From NCBI RefSeq assembly GCF_030929555.1, contig NZ_JAVFVT010000010.1:1-64000 (forward strand): a stretch of 64,000 nt of DNA. Reading direction: 5' to 3'. This DNA is from Paenibacillus sp. LHD-117 (GTDB lineage: Bacteria > Bacillota > Bacilli > Paenibacillales > Paenibacillaceae). Of the stretch, positions 9,196 through 18,557 are shown in pieces. Both the position numbers and the translations under genes were made by a program. The stretch's first letter is position 1. Each line of letters starts with the position of its first letter. Below the pieces are notes generated by a model. The model was not told the origin of the DNA. It did not search any database and saw only the letters and a program-made list of their open reading frames with translations.

Positions 9196-12100
9196 TTATT
9201 TAGTTTGTTCGGCGTTGTTCGGTTTTTGAAGATATTCGAGAACGCGATGGATGATGACGGCAGCTTCCGCGCGGGATGCGGTCGCTTTCGGATCGAAATC
9301 GCCGTCGTTGCGTCCTTGAACGACTCCAAGCGTTTTCAGAACGTATACCGCCTCTTTCGCGTAACCCGAGATATCATCGTCGTCCGTGAACGTTCCGGAT
9401 ACGACCTCCGGCAATTGCACGTTTTGAGCTTTGAGCGCGTTGTAGATCATGACGCTAAGATCCTGTCTCGTGATATCTTTTTTGGGTCCGAACTGGCCGT
9501 TGCCGATGCCGTTCGCAATGCCGTTCGATGAAGCGATATCGATAAACGATTTAAACCATGCGTTCTCGGGAACGTCATTGAATTCCGTCGGTTCGCCTTG
9601 CTCTTTGAAGCCGAACGCTCTGACGATCATCGTCAGCAGCTCCGCGCGCGTCACTTCCCCTGCTTGGTCGAAAGAACCGTCAGCCTTGCCGACAATAATG
9701 CCTTTTTCGGCGAGATTCGCGACCGCTTCCCGTGCCCAGCCAGGAATCAAGCTTGCGTCATTAAATTTTTCTTTCAGTATTTCGGAAGCCGAAGGCTGTT
9801 CCGGAGTAGTCTCCGGCTCCGTTGGTTGCTCAATTGCCGGTGGCGTAACACTTCCATTGCCGGAAGAAGCCGGCGTTCCGTATTCGAACGTAGCGGTAAC
9901 GCCTTGTTTCCCCTCTTCATTCTCGATTACGAAATTGTTCGACGTATTGGAGACGATCACATTAAACTTGCTGCCCGGAGTTACGGTCCAGCCTGTACCG
10001 TTGCCATACACAACGTCGGAAGTCGTTTCCGTACCGGTCAACGTTCCTTCGAAGCCGTCGTCGTAGTATTGAAGATCGCTCAGCTTAATCGTAAACGTTA
10101 CCGTAGTAGATGCTCCCGGCTCAAGCTCGACCTTTTGATAGCCGCGAAGGTCTTTCATCGGACGTCCTTCAGAAGCATGGTTTTGCATGCCGAGATACAG
10201 CTGCACGACTTCTTTTCCTTTGACGGAGCCTACGTTTTTGATCGTTACTGTCGCTTCGACCGTGTCATCCGGATTATTTTGATTAAATACCGACTTGTTA
10301 AGCGACAGATTACTGAACTCGAACTTGGTGTAACTCAAACCGTAACCGAAAGAATAAGCAACTTTGGCATCATACTCAGCTTTGGTGGAAAATTTCGTAT
10401 CGAACCACTTATATCCGACAAGTACGCCTTCATCGTAATAAACCGGGTTCGTCCCCCATCCGCCGTTCGTTATTCCGGCGTTTGCCGCGTTGCCCGCATT
10501 CGCCAAATTCAATTGGCGGGCTGGCAACTCTTTGGATGCCGCGATCGACGGGCTGTCTTCGAAATGCTTCGTGAACGTTTGCGTAAGCTTGCCCGAAGGG
10601 TTCACTAAACCCGAAAGCACATCCGTAATTGCATGTCCGCCTTCTTGCCCCGGCAGCCATGAAATAAGAATGGCATCCGCATACTGGTCGATGACGGTCG
10701 TATCGAGCGCCGCTCCTATATTCAACAGGACGATCAGTTTTTTGCCTTGCGCATGGAAGGCGTCGGAATAGGCTTTAAGCGTTTTTTCTTCCTCGGTTGT
10801 TAAGTAATAACCGTCATTGCCAGTGAGCGCATTGTCGGCACCCTCTCCGGTCTGGCGGCTAACTACATAAATTCCGTAGTTTGAGCTAGCAGCCAGGGAA
10901 GCTGCCGATGCATCCAGCGTCGCTTGATCGAATGTTCCCGTATACGTCAAGTTGATGCCGGTTACTCGTCCGCTCGTGGACGTATAGCTCAAGTTTTTCG
11001 TATAACCGGCCGCTTGTTTAATATCTTTGACGTTGTCTGCGTTCGTGACCGTAAATTTCTCTTGAAGGGCGTCTTCCAGCGAGACGACGGAAGCATGCGT
11101 CGGGTCGAAGTAAACGCCGGCGCTGCCGCCTCCGCGGGATACGAAGTCAGACGACGTTATGGCGTTATCGCCGAATCCGCCGCGTCCTTTCAAATTAGAG
11201 CTTGTAATCAAACCTACGTTAGAACCTTCGGCAAGGGGAAGAAGATTATTGTTGTTCTTAAGCAGTACCATTGCGTCTGCCGCCGTTTTGCGGGCAAGCG
11301 AGTTCGACTCGTCGAACAAGTTGCTGCTATAAAACTCTTGCTCTTTTTGGACCAAATCGTATTGTTGTCCCCATGCTCCATACTCGCCTTTAAAGGTATT
11401 CGATTTGATGACCACGTTCAAGAGGTTCGTAACCGTTTGGTTCAAATAGGAAACGTCCAGTACGTTCATCTCGATCGCGGCTTTCAGTTCTGCCTTTTTG
11501 GCTGCGCTGAGGCTAGGTTCCGTCAAGTCCATTTGAGCCCGCACGGTATCCACGATCGATTGGGTCGCGCCCCAGTCTGACATCACGAAACCGTCGAAGC
11601 CGAAATCGCCGCGAAGCACATCAGTCAACAACCAGCCGTTTTCGCAAGCATAGATGCCATTCAAACGGTTGTAAGAACACATGATGGACCACGGTTTTGC
11701 CGTTGCCGCGATGTCGAACCCTTTCAAATACACTTCGCGGAGCGAACGCTCCGACGCGATCGTGTTGCCGCCTTGACGGTTCGTCTCTTGCTCGTTCCCG
11801 GCGTAATGCTTCAGCGTTACGCCGACGTTTTGCGATTGTACACCTTCGGTATATTCGCGAGCCACAACGCCGGACAAATAAGAATCTTCCGAAAAATATT
11901 CGAAGTTGCGTCCGCTTTGCGGGTTTCTCAAAATATTTTGGCCCGGCGACAGCATGATGTCGATACCGTAAAACTTCGCTTCTTTACCGGTTTGAATAGC
12001 GATGTCGTGCATAAGCTGTTCGTCCCACGATGAGGCGATGGCCGTCGGAGACGTCCAAGTCGTCGCCTTATATCCCATACGAACGCCCGCAGGCCCGTCC

Positions 12101-13827
12101 GAAAGCGTTATTGGCGCGATCCCCATGGACATCAGTCGAGGAGTGGTGTACGTACCGCCTGCAGCCCCGTTGTTCTTGATTGCGGTGCCATCGGCGGTTG
12201 AGCCCTTCGTTCCGCCGATTAAATTGATTTTCTCATCGAGCGTAAGCTGCGAGATCACCTGCTCGATTAATTGTTTCTTTTCTGAATCCGTCCATGATCC
12301 CGTTTTGAGGGCAAGCAACGATTTCAACGACGTATCCACTTTATAAGTAAGTTCAACGACATCACTTTTAACAACATTCGGAAGCGTAGCTCCAGTTGCT
12401 TTGGCGAAAGCTTTAATTCTCGTTGTCTGATTGGAATTGATGGGAATAGCCGCCGAATAAACGGAGGAAGCCTCGGTCGGAATCGCAGGCTCAGTGCCAT
12501 CCGTAGTTAAAGTGTAGTAGATCGTGGAACCGGCAGTTCCTGAAAGTACAGCGGCGCTTGGAAAATAAGTATTGTTTGCAAAAGTACCGGCTTTGACATC
12601 CGTTGGCGCTGGCAGTTTAAATACGAATGTATGCGTGAAAACATTGGAATAAGATGTGCCGTCATACGAAACGACTTTCAATTGTACCGGAGACGGCAGA
12701 TTCGCAGCTGGAGCAACCGTAATTCTTAAATTGCCAGGCAGGGCGGTTGAGCTTGTAGTCGGGTTTGTACCGTCAAGCGTAAAGTACTGAGTTGACCCGG
12801 AAGGGGCTGCTGTTGCGGTAACGCTTGCAGTCACTCCTAAAATTGTCGTAAGACCGCCATTAGAGTAGCCCGTAATCGTAGGCACTGTAAGTAAAGGATT
12901 CACGCTGGGCGGAATTTGAATGGAAGCAACCGCGCTCATGCCGACGATATTCTCGACGACGATATAGACCACTTTGCCCCCTGCGGTCAAGCCTGTCACA
13001 TTGATCGTATTTTCGCCTGGAGCCACCTGGGTGCCCCCGGCATTCACCGCGCCGGATTTCACAGCCGAAGCTACTGGTGCCGCATCAGCGGTCGGCATGA
13101 CGACATAATAATATTTGGTTCCGCTTACGGAATCGTTCGATGTAAATTTCACCGAAGCGGTCGTATCGCTGACGCGACTAACAAACGTTACTCCGCTCAA
13201 AACCGGGCTCGGAGTCAACATGGCGGGAGAAGAAGTCACGATCGATTGAGCCGCATAGCTGCCGTCGATGCCTGAAACGCGGTAAATATATTCAACGTTG
13301 GCGACAGCCGTAGCATCGTTATATGACGTGCCGTCATAGTTATTCGCGATCGTCTCGTACGTAGAGTCCGCGGAGCCATTCACTTTCCTTTCGACTTTGT
13401 AAGCGTCGACGGAAGGAACTGCATTCCATGTAACCGCGATATGAGTAGGATTATTAGTTACGGCGGTGACGCTCGTCGGAGCGTTCAACGACCACAAAGC
13501 ATACAGAACCATATTGTCGTCCCCGGCAAACGTTCCGCTATAGCCGGCATTATAGTCCGAACCGGAGCCGTTAGCTGCGCTGTTCCATTTGACGAACGTG
13601 TGATTCGCATAAGTGAAAGCGGTCTCAGAATTAGACTTGATCGTATAAGGGTCAGCCGAACCATACCCGGAACCGCCGTTATAGTCAGCAAAATCGGCAT
13701 CGGTTCCTCCGTTGGCTTTGTAAATAATACTGTACACCCCTGATGCGAATACGCTCGTAGGCGCTACAATTCCCAGCAGCATAATGACGCTTAGCAACAA
13801 GGATACGTATTTTTTGCTTTGTTTCAT
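9196..13827 (-). CDS. Giant S-layer-anchored GH3 beta-glycosidase with Fn3 and chitobiase-like modules
   Basis: A 1543-residue exported enzyme. After a signal peptide (1-29) comes an InlB B-repeat-like module (about 30-110, ANGG and ending YALW), then an Fn3 domain (113-205), a second Fn3-like module (205-310) and two chitobiase C-terminal-like sandwiches (315-405, 407-495) with YFTLDGTNPT and YYTLTTDGTEP. The GH3 catalytic part runs from about 505; GFVMSDWGA (near 750) holds the nucleophile Asp, and a GH3 Fn3-like domain ends it. Three SLH repeats close the protein (about 1370-1535, with motifs like GEVTRAELLTMIVRAFG). GH3 enzymes remove terminal beta-glucosyl, xylosyl or related residues. 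SLH repeats bind pyruvylated wall polymer, placing the enzyme on the cell surface. Ordinary GH3 proteins have 700-900 residues, so this is unusually large. Confidence 0.9.
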   Translation of the reverse strand: MKQSKKYVSLLLSVIMLLGIVAPTSVFASGVYSIIYKANGGTDADFADYNGGSGYGSADPYTIKSNSETAFTYANHTFVKWNSAANGSGSDYNAGYSGTFAGDDNMVLYALWSLNAPTSVTAVTNNPTHIAVTWNAVPSVDAYKVERKVNGSADSTYETIANNYDGTSYNDATAVANVEYIYRVSGIDGSYAAQSIVTSSPAMLTPSPVLSGVTFVSRVSDTTASVKFTSNDSVSGTKYYYVVMPTADAAPVASAVKSGAVNAGGTQVAPGENTINVTGLTAGGKVVYIVVENIVGMSAVASIQIPPSVNPLLTVPTITGYSNGGLTTILGVTASVTATAAPSGSTQYFTLDGTNPTTSSTALPGNLRITVAPAANLPSPVQLKVVSYDGTSYSNVFTHTFVFKLPAPTDVKAGTFANNTYFPSAAVLSGTAGSTIYYTLTTDGTEPAIPTEASSVYSAAIPINSNQTTRIKAFAKATGATLPNVVKSDVVELTYKVDTSLKSLLALKTGSWTDSEKKQLIEQVISQLTLDEKINLIGGTKGSTADGTAIKNNGAAGGTYTTPRLMSMGIAPITLSDGPAGVRMGYKATTWTSPTAIASSWDEQLMHDIAIQTGKEAKFYGIDIMLSPGQNILRNPQSGRNFEYFSEDSYLSGVVAREYTEGVQSQNVGVTLKHYAGNEQETNRQGGNTIASERSLREVYLKGFDIAATAKPWSIMCSYNRLNGIYACENGWLLTDVLRGDFGFDGFVMSDWGATQSIVDTVRAQMDLTEPSLSAAKKAELKAAIEMNVLDVSYLNQTVTNLLNVVIKSNTFKGEYGAWGQQYDLVQKEQEFYSSNLFDESNSLARKTAADAMVLLKNNNNLLPLAEGSNVGLITSSNLKGRGGFGDNAITSSDFVSRGGGSAGVYFDPTHASVVSLEDALQEKFTVTNADNVKDIKQAAGYTKNLSYTSTSGRVTGINLTYTGTFDQATLDASAASLAASSNYGIYVVSRQTGEGADNALTGNDGYYLTTEEEKTLKAYSDAFHAQGKKLIVLLNIGAALDTTVIDQYADAILISWLPGQEGGHAITDVLSGLVNPSGKLTQTFTKHFEDSPSIAASKELPARQLNLANAGNAANAGITNGGWGTNPVYYDEGVLVGYKWFDTKFSTKAEYDAKVAYSFGYGLSYTKFEFSNLSLNKSVFNQNNPDDTVEATVTIKNVGSVKGKEVVQLYLGMQNHASEGRPMKDLRGYQKVELEPGASTTVTFTIKLSDLQYYDDGFEGTLTGTETTSDVVYGNGTGWTVTPGSKFNVIVSNTSNNFVIENEEGKQGVTATFEYGTPASSGNGSVTPPAIEQPTEPETTPEQPSASEILKEKFNDASLIPGWAREAVANLAEKGIIVGKADGSFDQAGEVTRAELLTMIVRAFGFKEQGEPTEFNDVPENAWFKSFIDIASSNGIANGIGNGQFGPKKDITRQDLSVMIYNALKAQNVQLPEVVSGTFTDDDDISGYAKEAVYVLKTLGVVQGRNDGDFDPKATASRAEAAVIIHRVLEYLQKPNNAEQTK

Positions 13828-13954
13828 TTTCTTTTAGCCTCCATATGTGATGTTTTCGAATCCACAAATCGTTAAGAACGAGTCGCCTCCTTCCGCAAGG
13901 GGTTGCCACTCCTGCAATCCCCATTTCGTTTATATTGTAAATTCATTTCTGAAA

Positions 13955-13989
13955 CCGCTTTACTGGATTGTTTTAAGTTGAACAGGATT
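13955..13989 (-). promoter_or_regulatory. Possible operator and weak cre-like site upstream of the GH3-SLH gene
   Basis: CTGGATT (13963-13969) and CAGGATT (13983-13989) form a 20-bp-spaced near direct repeat resembling the CTGGATT repeats upstream of the locus I operon. CTGAAACCGCTTTAC at about 13955 is a weak (12 of 15) cre match overlapping it. If real, the GH3 gene belongs to the locus I regulon. Confidence 0.35.
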
Positions 13990-14010
13990 ATTATTGGATC
14001 GCGAAAAATA

Positions 14011-14039
14011 GAGCCTTGGCCGACGAACGGCCAAGGCTC
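14011..14039 (-). terminator. Terminator of the MFS exporter gene
   Basis: GAGCCTTGGCCG pairs perfectly with its complement around a 5-base loop, followed on the minus strand by TATTTTTC. It is 46 bp past the MFS stop. Confidence 0.9.
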
Positions 14040-14084
14040 AAGCTATTTGCATACAAGCGAATCGGAGCCGATCCGCGACTAGTG

Positions 14085-15578
14085 CTAGTGCTCCATCATC
14101 GCAGGGACCGGATTGTCCCCGCCGGCGGTTCCTTCTTCTTCCTGCATCTTAGGTTTACGCAGAAGGAGCGACAGCGCCACGCCCGCGGACACGAGACACG
14201 CGGATAGGAAAAACGTGTCGCCGTAACCCGCGACGACGGCGGTCAGCGGATTCGCGTCCGCTCCAGCGATTGCGGCTTGGGAAGCGATTTGCGAAGTGAG
14301 ATAACCTGTCAGGCCCGCGACCGCAAACGAAACGACGACTTGCTGAGCTGCTGTTGTCAGCGGTGTAACGCGGCTCACCAGACGGCGAGGCGCAGCGTTC
14401 AGGACATGCGTGTTGAGCGGCATCATGGAGAAGCCCATGCCGATACCCATGATGCAGATACACAAGATGATAACCCATAGTGGTGTATCTACCGATATGC
14501 CAGACAAGATGAACAGGGCAATGGATACGACGGAAAGACCGGCGAAGGCGAGCGGGCGCGCGCCGATCTTGTCGAACAGCCGGCCGCTGATCGGCATGCC
14601 GATTCCCGCACATAGCGCATAAGGCATAAGGATCCAGCCCGTTTCAAGCGCGGTGTAGTGCATGACGCCTTGCAGGTACAGCGGCACGATCAGCATTGCG
14701 CCGAACAGCGCAAGCTGTACGATCCACGTCAAGATGATGCTGCGCGTAAAGTCGGACGACTTGAACACTTTCAGCTCCAGCAGCGGCTGCTTCTGCCGCA
14801 GTTCCACGAAGATGAAGAGGATCAGCGCTATGCCGCCGACGGTCAAGCCCGTGATCGTCGAAGCCGAGGACCAGCTGGTGCCGCCCTCGCTTACGCCGAA
14901 CGCCAGCATGGAGAAGGCGATCGGAGCGAGGCACATGCCGATGACGTCCAGATGCGGCGCCGCATGGCGGTCCGCTTTCGGCAAATATTTATAACCGAGA
15001 ATGAACGCGATAATGCCGATCGGCAGATTGATGATGAAAATCCAGTGCCAGCTGACAGTATCGACCAGCCAGCCGGATAACACCGGACCGAACGCCGGCG
15101 CCATCAGCATCGGGATGCCGAGTAGGCCCATAACGGATCCGCGGCGCTCCGGAGGAGCGAGCTTGAACACCATGGTCATCCCGATCGGGCCAACCATGCC
15201 GCCGCCTAGGCCTTGAATGATGCGGAAAATGATTAGCTGTTCCGGCGTTTGCGCGATGCCGCACAGCACGGAGCCGATCGTGAACAGGGCGATCGTAATC
15301 ATGAAAATTTGCTTGGAGCCGAATTTATCGGTCATCCAGCCTGCAAGCGGGATAACGGCGGATAAGGCGAGCGTATAACCGGTGACGGTCCATTGGATCG
15401 TCTTTAGATCGGTGTCGAAGTAGTCAACGAGCTTCGGAATGGCATTATTGACGACGGTGCTGTCCAAAATAACCATGATCATGGCGACAATAATCGCCAT
15501 GAGCGGCGGCAGAATGGCTTTCAGCGAGAAGTCGTCTCCGCCGGCTGACCTCGGTTTTGTTTGCATAGGAGCTGACAT
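14085..15578 (-). CDS. MFS drug exporter of the EmrB/QacA (DHA2, 14-helix) family
   Basis: An inner-membrane proton antiporter of about 497 residues with fourteen predicted helices. Seen motifs are the DHA2 start MVILDSTVVNNAIPKL, motif A GWMTDKFGSKQIF, and motif C-like GLLGIPMLMAPAFGPVLSG, with VDTVSWHWIFIINLPIG typical of the family. It would expel hydrophobic drugs or metabolites. I chose the ATG at 15578, preceded by AGCAGGGAC. A second ATG at 15599 lacks a good ribosome site, and the frame can extend to 15716 into the helD-type gene. The gene follows the helD-type pseudogene by 15-36 bp in the same direction and was probably transcribed with it; the pair may answer a toxic compound, which is inference. 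Confidence 0.88.
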   Translation of the reverse strand: MSAPMQTKPRSAGGDDFSLKAILPPLMAIIVAMIMVILDSTVVNNAIPKLVDYFDTDLKTIQWTVTGYTLALSAVIPLAGWMTDKFGSKQIFMITIALFTIGSVLCGIAQTPEQLIIFRIIQGLGGGMVGPIGMTMVFKLAPPERRGSVMGLLGIPMLMAPAFGPVLSGWLVDTVSWHWIFIINLPIGIIAFILGYKYLPKADRHAAPHLDVIGMCLAPIAFSMLAFGVSEGGTSWSSASTITGLTVGGIALILFIFVELRQKQPLLELKVFKSSDFTRSIILTWIVQLALFGAMLIVPLYLQGVMHYTALETGWILMPYALCAGIGMPISGRLFDKIGARPLAFAGLSVVSIALFILSGISVDTPLWVIILCICIMGIGMGFSMMPLNTHVLNAAPRRLVSRVTPLTTAAQQVVVSFAVAGLTGYLTSQIASQAAIAGADANPLTAVVAGYGDTFFLSACLVSAGVALSLLLRKPKMQEEEGTAGGDNPVPAMMEH

Positions 15579-15613
15579 GAGTCCCTGCTTTCTGCTCATC
15601 GAGCGTTGATTGG

Positions 15614-18106
15614 TCAATAGGTTGCTTTCTCGTACAAATTCGCGGGCAATGCCTGCACGAACGGCGACCAATCGCCCGTCGTATAAAGATGAAGCCGGTG
15701 CATGGCCCGCGTACACGCCGTATAAAGAAGCTTGCGTTCGTTGTCCCGGCTGTAAGCTTCGGGCGAAGCATCATAGACCAAAACTGCATCGAACTCGACA
15801 CCCTTGGCGAGATATACGGGAATGACCATGACTCCCTTTTCAAAGCCAAGCGTCTCCTTCGTAATGAGCTGCAGAGCTTCGCCTCCTTGAAGCCGTAACG
15901 ACTCATGGGCCTCCCGGCTTTCGGCTGCGGTCTTCGTAATGACGGCGATGGAATCGAAGCCCTCGGCCTTTAGTGCCGCTATGTCTGCAAGAATTTGCCC
16001 ATCGCGCTTCTCCCCGTCGTCCCTCCTCGTCAGAAGGGGCCTCCGGCCTCTCCGGTCAAACGGCGCAATTTCTTCCCCGCCTGGAATCATCGATTTCGTA
16101 AATTCCACAATTTCCCTCGTTGAACGATAGCTGCGCAACAGGCGAACAATGCTAGTTTCATCTTCGCCGTAAAGGCGGACCAGCGGCGAATCAGGTGCGT
16201 CCAAACTTATAGCCTGCATGAAAATCGCTTGCCCGAAATCGCCAAGCACCGTCATCCGGGCACGGGGAAACAGCTTTTTCAAATATTCAAATTGGAACGG
16301 CGAATAATCTTGCCCCTCGTCAATGAAGACATGCCGAATCTCCGTGTTGGTCCGAACGCCTTCGATCAGTTCTTTTAAATACAAATATGGAGTCGCATCC
16401 TCATAAAATAATTTTGCCGATCCAGCCTTTCTTTGGTTTGCTTGCAGATCTCAGGCCAAAAGCTCTTCCCTATTTGTCCTCTTCCGATAAGCGGCTTCGC
16501 CCTCGAACAGTTGGCCATATATGCCTTTGACATCCACAAACGAGAACTTTTTAATTCCTTTCCTTAGCGGTTTAAAGCTTTCTTTCACAACCCTTCGGAG
16601 GAGCAGTTCTTCCTCTTTCGAAGCGAAATCAAAGTCGCTTTCATCTGCCTGGCGCTTGTTGCTTAGCTTCTCGCGAACGGAGGTGAAATGCTCCGTAAGG
16701 TCGAATAGCTCCTTCTCTTTATGCAGCATTCCGAAGACTTCCCCATACTGATCGGAGTCCAGATAATTCAACTCTTCCTCTACCCAAGGCGCTTCCCGTT
16801 CCTTGCGCTCCAGCGAAGCCAGTTCATTCAGCAGCCATTCCTGCAAAAGAGCGACCCGATTGAACAAAGGCAGGGAACGATCATACTCGTAAAACTTCGC
16901 TCGCATTTGCTCTGCGGTAATCAAATTGCGGTTCCGAAAACGAATGCCGTTGAAGCGCATGCCTTTCTGCCCCAGCCACATTCCATAGTTTTGCAGGTCT
17001 TGCAGGAAAGCCTCGGACGACTTGTATTTCATCCCTTGAAGACGGGCCACATACCCTTGCTCTCCTTGCGCGGTCAATACATATTCCATCTGATCAAAGG
17101 GATCCTCCGGCTGTAGCGAGGAACCCAACCAATAGTCGAGATATTCCTGAAACGTCGTCTGCTGCATGTTCTCTTCGCCGAGCTCCGGAAGAACGGTGGA
17201 GATATAACTGGCAAACATCGTATTCGGCGAGAAAAGAACGATCTGATCGGCCTTTATCGTTTGGCGGTGTTTGTACAGCAGGTACGCCACCCGCTGCAAT
17301 GCCGCTGAAGTCTTGCCGCTGCCGGCCGCCCCTTGTACGATAAGCATCCGGCTTTTGTCATTGCGGATGATGGCGTTTTGCTCCTTCTGGATCGTGGCCA
17401 CGATACTCTTCATCTGCGAGTCTGCGCCTTTGCCGAACACTTGCTGCAGCAATTCATCCCCGATCGTTTCGCTCGCGTCAAACATGTTGCGGATTTGCCC
17501 ATTTTGAATCTGATACTGCCGTTTGAGCTCCATCGTCCCTTCGATTTCTCCGGATGGCGTCACATAAGACGCCGGACCGGGAGAGCAGTCGTAGTACATG
17601 CTCGCGATTGGCGTACGCCAGTCATAGATCAAAAAGCTCAATCCGTCTTCGTCAACGAATGAAGAAACGCCGATATAGATTTGTTCCTTCAGGCCAAGTC
17701 CATCCTCCTGAAAGTCGATGCGTCCGAAGTAAGGAGACGGAAGCAGACGGTTCATGTTTTTCCATTGCTGCATCAACAGCTTGTGGCCGCGCTCCCGTTC
17801 GGCCAATATCGCAGACTGCTGGTTAATCGAGTAAAAGCTCTCTTCGAAATCTTCGTACGTGCTTGTATTAATCGTCACTTCTTCCCAAAACCGCTTGCGG
17901 ATATCCGTAGCCTGACCGCTCAGTCCGGCAACCTCCGGCTCCAGTTCGGCGATTCTCGCTTGCAGCTTGTTCCCGACCCGCTCCAGCCGTTCCAGTTCCT
18001 GCCGCCAATCCTTCGCTTCCATCTCTTTTGAACACACTCCTTTTTCCGTTTTCTGGGACAAGGTGAAACGGCTGACGCCGTCCTTTGGCGGCGCAGCGCG
18101 TTTCAT
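15614..18106 (-). pseudogene. helD: helD-type RNA polymerase recycling helicase interrupted by one in-frame UGA
   Basis: Two open stretches in the same frame make one HelD-like protein of about 830 codons. The 551-codon N-terminal part has an N-terminal coiled coil, the YEDFEESFYSI region and the Walker A motif GAAGSGKTSAALQR. The 256-codon C-terminal part has HVFIDEGQDYSPFQ (motif II), GDFGQAIF and the motif VI-like YTACTRAMHRL. They are separated only by TGA at 16451-16453 and 22 further codons that read sensibly in frame (DLQANQRKAG...YEDATPYLYL). HelD removes stalled RNA polymerase and lies in the UvrD/RecD-like superfamily. With the UGA, the product lacks the second ATPase half. The start is unsure: 18106, or 18022 where homology begins (MEAKDWRQEL). 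A sequencing error is also possible. Confidence 0.8.
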
Positions 18107-18113
18107 TCCGAGA

Positions 18114-18154
18114 AATATAAGAAAGTATAAATGAAACTTATACTTTCTTATATT
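18114..18154. promoter_or_regulatory. Perfect 17-bp inverted repeat (41-bp palindrome), candidate operator
   Basis: The arms AATATAAGAAAGTATAA (18114-18130) and its exact complement (18138-18154) flank a 7-base centre. It sits directly before the helD-type gene and 14 bp before a divergent sigma-A promoter, so a repressor bound here could govern both. On the minus strand the arm includes TATACT, a possible -10 box. A terminator is less likely because no T run follows. Confidence 0.55.
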
Positions 18155-18167
18155 ATTAAAAAGAGCA

Positions 18168-18196
18168 TTGACAAATCAAAGTTCCAGATGTACAAT
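18168..18196 (+). promoter_or_regulatory. Near-consensus sigma-A promoter
   Basis: TTGACA at 18168-18173 and TACAAT at 18191-18196 are separated by exactly 17 bp. Transcription would begin near 18203 and run rightwards into a short segment that ends at a strong terminator. Confidence 0.7.
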
Positions 18197-18202
18197 TAAA
18201 GT

Positions 18203-18277
18203 GGGGATAAAACTGCACTGGCTATTACTTTTAAATGTCGATAACGCTATTGATTATATCATAGCGTTATTTTTGTT
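18203..18277 (+). ncRNA. Candidate small RNA of about 75 nt
   Basis: The segment lies between the near-consensus promoter at 18168-18196 and an intrinsic terminator. The terminator stem ATAACGCTAT (18241-18250) pairs perfectly with ATAGCGTTAT (18261-18270) and is followed by TTTTTGTT. The only ATG frame inside encodes nine residues (MSITLLIIS) and lacks a clear ribosome site; a GTG frame starting at 18201 runs through the terminator. I do not recognise a known RNA family. It could be a regulatory RNA, a leader peptide or a remnant of a mobile element. Confidence 0.45.
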
Positions 18278-18337
18278 CAATATGTTTTTTCACTGGCGTA
18301 ACTGCGCGCTGATCCGGATTGTGGACAGTTGGTAAGA

Positions 18338-18478
18338 GAAAATAAAGTTGTTTAATCACGTCGTTGATTTGACGCGTTTTTTAATGCTCAAACTGACCCA
18401 AAATAAAAATAAAGTTCTTTAATGACCCAGACAACCCTATACAACATCGATGCATAAGTGAAAATAAAGTTCTTTAAT
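18338..18478. repeat. Three copies of a 19-bp repeat, GAAAATAAAGTTCTTTAAT
   Basis: Copies lie at 18338-18356 (one change, GTTG), 18405-18423 (first base A) and 18460-18478, spaced 67 and 55 bp. A fourth, inverted copy is at 57833-57851 beside the broken IS4 gene. Homology between the first and fourth extends about 12 bp into GTTGGTRAGA. The core TAAAG-TT-CTTTA is a short dyad. The flanks look unrelated, so this is probably debris of mobile-element ends. It is too irregular to be a CRISPR. Confidence 0.5.
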
Positions 18479-18520
18479 CGTTGCATAAAATTCTTAGCTT
18501 CCCGGAATCTTCAAAAAACA

Positions 18521-18557
18521 AAAACGAGGTGATCTCTGTATGGAGATACCTCGTTTT
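18521..18557 (-). terminator. Orphan intrinsic terminator
   Basis: AAAACGAGGT with ATCTC pairs with GAGAT and ACCTCGTTTT around TGTATG. On the minus strand TTTTTGTTTTTTG follows. No intact gene lies upstream on that strand; a short frame at 18560-18700 has neither ribosome site nor recognisable content, so it may end a lost gene. Confidence 0.6.

Noticed and set aside
9598-10608. A 336-codon plus-strand open frame opposite the SLH-GH3 gene
   Set aside because: It lies entirely antisense to a strongly supported gene, is rich in Arg and aromatic residues as expected from a mirrored frame, and has no recognisable motif.
16451-16453. The helD UGA considered as a selenocysteine codon
   Set aside because: HelD has no known selenocysteine, no convincing stem-loop follows, and no selenoprotein machinery is in the window.
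18338-18478. Short repeats considered as a CRISPR array
   Set aside because: Only three copies, unequal spacing (67 and 55 bp), 19-bp unit and no cas genes.
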